A DNA stretch of 64,000 nucleotides from Bacillus solimangrovi (GTDB taxonomy: Bacteria > Bacillota > Bacilli > Bacillales > Bacillaceae_N): positions 1-64,000 of the forward strand of contig NZ_MJEH01000010.1 in the NCBI RefSeq assembly GCF_001742425.1, read 5' to 3'. Below are positions 58,606 to 64,000 of the stretch, piece by piece (positions within the stretch are counted from its first letter, which is position 1; each line of letters opens with the position of its first letter). The translations under genes were made by a program, and so were the position numbers. Below the pieces are notes generated by a model. It was given only the letters and a program-made list of their open reading frames with translations. It was not told the DNA's origin and searched no databases.

Positions 58606-58956
58606 ATGAATCGTAACCCAATTGTTCCTTACTTAATCACGATGGCTCTTGGTATTATTCTTATCATTGGTTTGTCTGGATACGGATTAAGTAACCCACC
58701 TGGTGAAGGTGGAGAAGCAGCTGAAGAACAAGCAACACCTTCAAACCCAGAAGAAATTTATGCTGCATCATGTGTATCATGTCACGGTAATGACCTTGAA
58801 GGCGGAGTAGGTCCTGCATTAGTAGATGTTGGTAGCCGTTTATCTGCTGATGAGATTAAAGGTGTTATTGAAAATGGACAAGGTAGCATGCCTGGCGGCC
58901 TTGCACAAGGAGAAGCAGCGACGATGCTTGCTGAATGGCTTGCTGAGAAAAAATAA
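58606..58956 (+). CDS. cccA: Cytochrome c550
   Basis: Membrane-anchored c-type cytochrome, 116 residues. One N-terminal helix (about 8-28) is followed by a linker rich in Glu and Pro and a haem domain with CVSCH (about residues 56-60); the Met ligand lies in GSMPGGL. It carries electrons in the respiratory chain on the outer face of the membrane. AAGGAGG precedes the ATG. A strong terminator follows 10 bases after the stop. Confidence 0.93.
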   Translation: MNRNPIVPYLITMALGIILIIGLSGYGLSNPPGEGGEAAEEQATPSNPEEIYAASCVSCHGNDLEGGVGPALVDVGSRLSADEIKGVIENGQGSMPGGLAQGEAATMLAEWLAEKK

Positions 58957-58965
58957 TCGTACAAT

Positions 58966-59005
58966 AAAAAAGCTTTTTGTCTCTTTTTGGACAAAAAGCT
59001 TTTTT
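58966..59005 (+). terminator. Terminator after cccA
   Basis: 16-base perfect arms (58966-58981 and 58990-59005) around an eight-base loop, ending in TTTTTT. Confidence 0.92.
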
Positions 59006-59151
59006 ATGTAGTTAAGTAATGTATAGAAACAAATATATATAATGAATGCTTTCTTAACATTTATAGTATGAAGGAACATTTTGCAAACCTTCATTTATAC
59101 TTATATGATAGTGATAGTAGAAAAAAAGAAAAAATAGTGATGGTGAAAAAA

Positions 59152-59856
59152 ATGAATGAGATGCAATTATCAATGAGATTACGAACAGTAGCAGAAGAAA
59201 TACCTAAAAATACAGTGGTGGCTGATATTGGTTCTGATCACGCTTATTTACCTTGTTATGCTTATTTGAATAACATGATTAAAGGTGCAATTGCTGGAGA
59301 GGTAAATGATGGCCCATTGAAATCAGCTGTAAACCAAGTCAAACGTTGTGGAATAACTGATCATATTTCTGTTCGCAAGGGTAATGGTTTGGCAGTAATC
59401 GAACCGAATGAAGTGGAAGTTGTAATTATTGCTGGAATGGGTGGCCAATTAATATCGAACATCTTAAATGAAGGTAAAGATAAGTTAAAAGGTGTACAGC
59501 GTTTAATTTTACAACCTAATGTTGGTTCAAGATTTGTGAGACTATGGCTAAGACAAAATGGTTGGACTTTGATTAGAGAGCAAATCCTAGAAGAAGACGA
59601 TAAGATATATGAAATTTTAACTGCTGAAAAAGGCGAGGATAAAGAACTATATAAAAAAAATGAGGAAGCTATGTTATTGTTTGGTCCACTATTATTAAAA
59701 GAGAAGCATCCAGCTTTCCGAAAAAAATGGGCTCATGAGCTTGAAAATTGGAAAAGAATTATGAAACAAATGGAAGATGCTGATGAAAGTGACACACTTC
59801 TAGAAAGAAAAAATAACATTAATAAGAAGATTCAATTAGCTGAGGGGGTTCTTTAA
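59152..59856 (+). CDS. trmK: tRNA (adenine(22)-N(1))-methyltransferase TrmK
   Basis: Methylates A22 of tRNAs at N1, 234 residues. The SAM site is VVADIGSDHAYLPCYAYLNN and the catalytic region IIAGMGGQLISNIL. The C-terminal part is a coiled coil (about 170-234). The ATG at 59152 gives the family N-terminus (NEMQLSMRLRTVAEEIP); an ATG at 59068 would add 28 residues that do not resemble relatives. The next gene, yqfO, follows after one base. Confidence 0.93.
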   Translation: MNEMQLSMRLRTVAEEIPKNTVVADIGSDHAYLPCYAYLNNMIKGAIAGEVNDGPLKSAVNQVKRCGITDHISVRKGNGLAVIEPNEVEVVIIAGMGGQLISNILNEGKDKLKGVQRLILQPNVGSRFVRLWLRQNGWTLIREQILEEDDKIYEILTAEKGEDKELYKKNEEAMLLFGPLLLKEKHPAFRKKWAHELENWKRIMKQMEDADESDTLLERKNNINKKIQLAEGVL

Positions 59857-59857
59857 A

Positions 59858-60979
59858 GTGAAGAAACTTGCGAGTGCACAAGAAATCATTCAAGCTTTCG
59901 AACAATTTTCTCCAAAGTCATTAGCTGTTGAAGGAGATAAAATAGGTTTGCAAGTAGGAACATTAAACAAAAGGGTTCGTAAAGTAATGGTAGCTTTAGA
60001 TGTGTTAGATGAGGTAGTCGATGAAGCAATTGAAGAAGGTGTCGATTTAATCATTGCTCATCACCCTCTTATCTTCCGTCCTATTAAGAAGCTAATTATT
60101 GACCAAGGGCAAGGTAAAATTATAACAAAATTAATCAAGCATGATATTGCAGTATACGCAGCGCATACGAATCTTGATGTAACAAATGGTGGAGTCAATG
60201 ACCTAATGGCGGATGCATTAGGACTTATTGATACAGAGGTACTAGTTCCAACCTATGAAGATGAACTTAAGAAGTTTATTGTCTTTGTGCCTGAAGATCA
60301 TGCGCAAATTATTCGTGAGGTACTAGGAACAGCTGGGGCAGGACATATCGGCAATTATAGTCATTGTACATACAATACAAATGGTATGGGTACATTTTTG
60401 CCTGGTGAACAAACCGACCCGTTTATAGGAACAAAAGGAAAAATTGAAGAAGTTAATGAAGTGAAAATTGAAACGATTGTTCCACGCTCAAAAATTAAAG
60501 CAGTTGTGTCAGCTATGTTGAAAGCACATCCTTATGAAGAGCCGGCATATGATATTTTACCTCTTGAAAATAAAGGTCAGGTGCTTGGATTAGGTCGAAT
60601 TGGGTTATTACAAGAGCCTATGACATTAAGTGATTTTGCTAAACATGTAAAACAATCATTTGATGTAAAGGGAGTAAGAGTTGTCGGTTCGTTAGATTCA
60701 ATAGTGAAAAAAGTTGCTGTTCTCGGTGGAGATGGTAATAAATATTGGCAGTCAGCGAAATTTAAAGGTGCTGATGTATATGTGACAGGTGATATGTATT
60801 ACCATGTTGCCCACGACGCGATGATGGAGAATCTTAATATTGTAGACCCTGGACATAATGTAGAAAAGGTTATGAAAGAAGGCGTTCGCAATATTCTACA
60901 AACATTTATTGAAGAGAAAAAATATGAGACACTCATTACTACATCGAAGTTGAATACTGATCCGTTTCAATTTGTATAA
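59858..60979 (+). CDS. yqfO: Nif3-like dinuclear metal center protein YqfO
   Basis: Nif3/YqfO family protein, 373 residues. Metal-binding histidines are visible in IAHHPLIFRPIKKL and, near the end, YYHVAHDAM and DPGHN. The middle (about 130-230) is the additional PII-like domain found in Bacillus forms. GTP cyclohydrolase type activity is claimed for some members; the function here is open. The start is GTG at 59858 behind a GAGGGGG site. It is operonic with trmK. Confidence 0.92.
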   Translation: MKKLASAQEIIQAFEQFSPKSLAVEGDKIGLQVGTLNKRVRKVMVALDVLDEVVDEAIEEGVDLIIAHHPLIFRPIKKLIIDQGQGKIITKLIKHDIAVYAAHTNLDVTNGGVNDLMADALGLIDTEVLVPTYEDELKKFIVFVPEDHAQIIREVLGTAGAGHIGNYSHCTYNTNGMGTFLPGEQTDPFIGTKGKIEEVNEVKIETIVPRSKIKAVVSAMLKAHPYEEPAYDILPLENKGQVLGLGRIGLLQEPMTLSDFAKHVKQSFDVKGVRVVGSLDSIVKKVAVLGGDGNKYWQSAKFKGADVYVTGDMYYHVAHDAMMENLNIVDPGHNVEKVMKEGVRNILQTFIEEKKYETLITTSKLNTDPFQFV

Positions 60980-61009
60980 AATTTTGCTTACGTTCAGTTA
61001 GCATATGAA

Positions 61010-61056
61010 AAACTACCGAAGTCCTTATATCTATAGGAGGTTCGGTAGTTTCTTTA
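61010..61056 (+). terminator. Terminator after yqfO
   Basis: AACTACCGAA (61011-61020) pairs with TTCGGTAGTT (61041-61050) and is followed by TCTTT. Poly-A before the stem may let it work for the facing ispH as well. Confidence 0.75.
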
Positions 61057-61145
61057 AAATGTATAGAAAATTATATATGTCTAATTTGTGATGGTTTCAT
61101 TTATGCTTGATGTATGAAAGTGGTATTACTCTAAATTAAAGAATT

Positions 61146-62093
61146 TCATGATTTTTTTTGTTTAATTTTAGGTAATATTTTATTTAATGACACTTTATGT
61201 TCAGTACCCCATGTTGTTTCATCTTCTAAATCAAATTGCTCTATAAATTTGATAACTTCTTTCGTGATAGGTGTTGGAGTGGATGCTCCAGCTGTCACAG
61301 CAACTTTTTTTGCATCTTTTAACCATTCTAAGTTCAGTTCACTTATATCTGCAATTCGATATGCAGGTGTACCTGCAATTTCTCTAGATACTTGAGCAAG
61401 TCGGTTTGAGTTATTGCTTCTAGGATCACCAACAACTAGTGTTACATCAGCTTGTTTTGCTTGCTCCGCTACAGCCTCTTGTCTTACTTGTGTGGCCATA
61501 CAAATTTCTCGATGGAATTGAGCATGTGGATATTTTTTTATTATTTCTTCTACTAAGTCTTGTACGTCCCATTGGCTCATAGTTGTTTGATTAGTAATAA
61601 TTAGTTTACTAGAATTAAGTTCTAATGAGGCAACGTCCTCGATATTCGAGACAAGGTGCACGATATCAGGAGCAACTCCGATCGCTCCTTCTGGTTCAGG
61701 GTGACCTTTTTTACCTATATAAATAACTTCATATCCTTCTTGTTCTTTCTGGCGAATTAAATCGTGTGTATTCGTAACGTCAGGACAAGTTGCATCAAGA
61801 ACAGTGAGTCCCTTTTCATGTGCGCGCTTTTTCACTTCAGGAGAGACTCCGTGTGCAGTCAGAATGATTGTCCCTTCATTAATTTCATCTAATAAGTCAA
61901 GTCGACTCTTCCCGTCGAGTGTAATAATACCTTCCTCTTCAAACGCTTCAGTAACATGTGAATTGTGGACAATCATTCCTAATATATAAATTGGACGTGG
62001 TAATGTTTTATCTAAAGCTGCATTACGAGCAATAACCATCGCATCAACAACCCCGTAACAGTAACCGCGGGGTGCTATCTTAATCACTTCCAT
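61146..62093 (-). CDS. ispH: 4-hydroxy-3-methylbut-2-enyl diphosphate reductase
   Basis: Last enzyme of the MEP isoprenoid pathway, making IPP and DMAPP. It has 315 residues with three iron-sulfur cysteines in [21 protein letters not shown] and [12 protein letters not shown], and the substrate motifs [16 protein letters not shown] and TAGASTP. The ATG at 62093 is behind GAGGAGG on the minus strand and gives the family N-terminus; an ATG at 62117 would precede the site. It is opposed to yqfO and follows yqfQ on the minus strand. Confidence 0.95.
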   Translation of the reverse strand: MEVIKIAPRGYCYGVVDAMVIARNAALDKTLPRPIYILGMIVHNSHVTEAFEEEGIITLDGKSRLDLLDEINEGTIILTAHGVSPEVKKRAHEKGLTVLDATCPDVTNTHDLIRQKEQEGYEVIYIGKKGHPEPEGAIGVAPDIVHLVSNIEDVASLELNSSKLIITNQTTMSQWDVQDLVEEIIKKYPHAQFHREICMATQVRQEAVAEQAKQADVTLVVGDPRSNNSNRLAQVSREIAGTPAYRIADISELNLEWLKDAKKVAVTAGASTPTPITKEVIKFIEQFDLEDETTWGTEHKVSLNKILPKIKQKKS

Positions 62094-62448
62094 TAAAGTT
62101 CCTCCTCTACCTTCCACTTATATCTCTTCATCTATTTCCTACGATTGAGTTTTGTTATTCAAGCTAAGGGTTTTGTTTATGATGAATTAATGTGAAAAGA
62201 TAAGCTTACAATAATTTCATTATAAAGGAGAGTGATGTGGAATTCAAAGTTAACACCAGTCAATAGATTAAAAAAGTTATCTCATCTTAACTGGTGTATA
62301 AACGAACTCTTTAATACTTATCAAAACTGATTAAGCATTAAAGAGGAAGCATTCTATATAAACTTTTAATTATGTGACGACGTTAATTTTATGAATTGAT
62401 GAAATTAGCGTTGATTATGAACTAAGCTGTTTCGATATAAAGATAAGG
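62094..62448. other. Intergenic region with a hairpin between ispH and yqfQ
   Basis: No coding frame. A good stem-loop at 62307-62345 (14-base arms starting CTCTTTAAT and ending ATTAAAGAG, one mismatch) and a longer-range inverted repeat (ACACCAGT with ACTGGTGT, about 62255-62299) are visible. Both could close yqfQ transcripts, but no T run follows. The ispH promoter should lie here on the minus strand. Confidence 0.45.
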
Positions 62449-63246
62449 TTATATATATAACTTTGGCTGCGATGATTTCGTTTTTATTTCTTTTTTAGGT
62501 GGGGGCGTTCCAATTGTAGTTAAATCCAAAGTATCATCTGCTATTTCTTCTTGTGGTTCATCTTTAATGTCGTCTTTTTTTACAGATATACTAGCAGGAG
62601 TGTCAGATGGTTGCGCTGGTTTAATAATTTCGTCTGTTTCAGTCGTTTCTTCAGCTTCTTCATTTGTTTCAAGCTCAGTTGTCGTTTCTTCTTCGTTTTC
62701 ATTAGATGATTCGTCGGTTACATCATCACTATTTGACAATTCTTGATATAGCTTGATCATTGATGGAATATTTCTAACCATCGGACCATATTGCTGAACC
62801 ATCGGGCCAACAGATTGTGCCATTTTTAATCCTCGTTGCAAATTGCCAAGTATTCCTGAAAAGCCTGAAAGTCCTGATGGATTAGCAACACCTTGTGCTG
62901 CTTGCATACCAGGTATTCCTTGCATACCAGGTATTCCTTGCATTCCACTCATTGCTGCTTGACCTGCATTACCAAAATTACCTAAACGGCTAAACCCACC
63001 AAAGCCTCCAAGATTATTTAAGTTTCCCATAGGAGTTGCGTTACCTAAATTACTCATATTGCCCATATTTCCCAAATTTCTTGCTCCGCCACCAAATATT
63101 CGGGACAATATTCCGCCTCCTCTCCCCATTCCAGCAGCACCTGGGAAATTTCCAGGTGGTAAAGATGGAGGAATAGGTCGTTGGAAAAATGAGAACGGTG
63201 ACGGTGTTGGTGTAGGAGTTGGGGGCATCTGTGGAAATCCGAACAT
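62449..63246 (-). CDS. yqfQ: VrrA/YqfQ family protein
   Basis: 265-residue protein of the VrrA/YqfQ family; function unknown, spore-associated in some Bacilli. It starts MFGFPQMPPTPTPTPSPF, continues with Gly/Asn/Met-rich low complexity (GNMGNMSNLGN and similar), a short tandem repeat of QGIPGM, then a conserved middle (MVQQYGPMVRNIPSMIKLYQ) and a long acidic Glu/Thr-rich tail. The ATG at 63246 has GGGAGG upstream. In B. anthracis vrrA contains a variable-number repeat used for typing. The position beside ispH and cshB matches B. subtilis. Confidence 0.88.
   Translation of the reverse strand: MFGFPQMPPTPTPTPSPFSFFQRPIPPSLPPGNFPGAAGMGRGGGILSRIFGGGARNLGNMGNMSNLGNATPMGNLNNLGGFGGFSRLGNFGNAGQAAMSGMQGIPGMQGIPGMQAAQGVANPSGLSGFSGILGNLQRGLKMAQSVGPMVQQYGPMVRNIPSMIKLYQELSNSDDVTDESSNENEEETTTELETNEEAEETTETDEIIKPAQPSDTPASISVKKDDIKDEPQEEIADDTLDLTTIGTPPPKKEIKTKSSQPKLYI
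62902..62946 (-). repeat. 18-base tandem repeat in yqfQ
   Basis: Two identical 18-base units (62902-62919 and 62920-62937) and half of a third encode the six-residue unit MQGIPG. A clean in-frame array like this can change copy number without breaking the gene. Confidence 0.8.
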
Positions 63247-63687
63247 GTTAAAAGACCTCCCTTATCGTAGAGTGATGAAAATTCACTATTAATTTCTACT
63301 AACAAAGTATGAGTAAAAAAATTATTGGTGTAATATCTTTATAAAATGGATAAATGCCCATATAAAATTATAGAAAATAAAGTTTTCAGCAATAATTAAA
63401 ATTAAGATAATGTTTTTGTTATACATCTTGATATATGCGAAATAAATAGGAGTGTGAACGTAGTTGAAATGAATTGGTAATAGACATTTTTTCGCTTATA
63501 ATTAAAACGAAGAGTAGACTTAGACTGTTTTAAACAAGTATAATGAAGTTTTGAACGAGCAACCGCGGCAAAGTAAGGTGAAATTGCTTTTTATAAAGTC
63601 AAACTTCCATCAATACAGTTGTTTAATTTTCTATAAAAGGTTAGTTTGACAAGTAATGAATGAGTATAGAATGAAGGAGAAGAATAT
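63247..63687. other. Divergent promoter region of yqfQ and cshB
   Basis: No coding frame supported. A TTGACA lies at 63646-63651 with TAGAAT 15 bases after, a short spacing, ahead of cshB. The region is AT-rich. Confidence 0.4.
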
Positions 63688-64000
63688 ATGAAAACAACTC
63701 AATTTGAACGATTTTCTTTTAAACCGTTTATTATAGATGCAATTAAGGAATTAGGCTTTTATCAGCCAACTGACATTCAAGAACGTATTATTCCGAGTAT
63801 TATAAATGGTGAGAGTGCAGTAGGACAAGCTCAGACTGGTACTGGTAAAACTCATGCATATTTATTACCTATTTTTGAAAAAGTGAACCCAAGTATTCAA
63901 GAAGTGCAGACGATTATAACTGCTCCTACAAGGGAATTGGCTACACAAATTTTTCATGAAGCGCGAAAGATTGCAGCTCATTTTCCTGAAGAGGAACAAG
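63688..64000 (+). CDS. cshB: DEAD-box RNA helicase CshB, 5' part
   Basis: N-terminal part of a DEAD-box RNA helicase; it runs off the window at about residue 104. Visible are the Q motif (FYQPTDIQERIIP), Walker A AQTGTGKTHAY and motif Ia PTRELATQIF. Position behind yqfQ identifies it as YqfR/CshB, linked to cold-shock RNA remodelling in B. subtilis. AAGGAG precedes the ATG. The DEAD motif itself is outside the window. Confidence 0.88.
   Translation, partial: MKTTQFERFSFKPFIIDAIKELGFYQPTDIQERIIPSIINGESAVGQAQTGTGKTHAYLLPIFEKVNPSIQEVQTIITAPTRELATQIFHEARKIAAHFPEEEQ

Noticed and set aside
59068-59151. 28-residue N-terminal extension of trmK
   Set aside because: The extra residues do not resemble the family, and the ATG at 59152 gives the expected N-terminus.
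63241-63253. Possible LexA box (CGAACATGTT) at the yqfQ start
   Set aside because: Only one half-site fits; the second half GTTCG is missing, and it overlaps the start codon.

Overview
The window is a chromosomal segment of an AT-rich, endospore-forming member of the Bacillaceae. Gene content and order follow the Bacillus subtilis chromosome from sda-yqeG through the comE, dnaK, era-recO, glyQS and sigA neighbourhoods to yqfR/cshB almost gene for gene. Sporulation genes (sda, gpr, spoIIP, yqxA, yqfC, yqfD), competence genes (comER, comEA, comEB, comEC) and Gram-positive ribosome binding sites support this. I see no rRNA, tRNA, CRISPR, prophage or intact insertion sequence.

Layout. (1) 1-6114: a PilZ-like gene whose natural start seems to be an ATA codon, then a minus-strand Mrp sodium/proton antiporter operon (mrpA, C, D, E, F, G) with no mrpB. 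(2) 6115-7381: the very small checkpoint gene sda (minus strand) and a cluster of DnaA boxes between it and yqeG. (3) 7382-12771: yqeG, yqeH, aroE, yhbY, nadD, yqeK, rsfS, yqeM (ribosome assembly, NAD, Ap4A, shikimate). (4) 12897-19481: divergent comER and comEA-comEB-comEC, small yqzM, and holA. (5) 19643-26395: rpsT, gpr, spoIIP, yqxA, lepA, hemW. (6) 26453-35189: the CIRCE-controlled hrcA-grpE-dnaK-dnaJ operon, whose usual continuation prmA-rsmE-mtaB is separated by a MITE-like element. (7) 35228-42676: yqeW, rpsU-yqeY, a sigma-W-type promoter driving yqeZ-floA-yqfB, then yqfC-yqfD-phoH. (8) 42936-48538: pgpH, ybeY, dgkA, cdd, era, tiny yqzL, recO. (9) 48535-53595: T-box-controlled glyQS, then ccpN-yqfL. 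(10) 53957-64000: yqxD-dnaG-rpoD (macromolecular synthesis), a membrane protein of unknown role, cccA, trmK-yqfO, ispH, the repeat-containing yqfQ/vrrA-like gene, and the 5' part of cshB, which runs off the window.

The genes mostly serve translation, protein folding and quality control, replication initiation, RNA and tRNA modification, membrane stress and sporulation. Regulatory signals readable in the DNA include CIRCE (HrcA), a glycyl T-box, a sigma-W promoter, DnaA boxes, good sigma-A promoters and many bidirectional terminators.

No wholly new gene system is visible. The most unusual features are the mrp operon without mrpB, the likely AUA start of the PilZ gene, a MITE-like repeat splitting the chaperone operon with a degenerate partner near yqzL, an ambiguous non-AUG start in ccpN, and structured RNA between hrcA and grpE. 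Start sites were chosen by ribosome binding site spacing and remembered family N-termini. Statements about B. subtilis come from general knowledge, not from a search.
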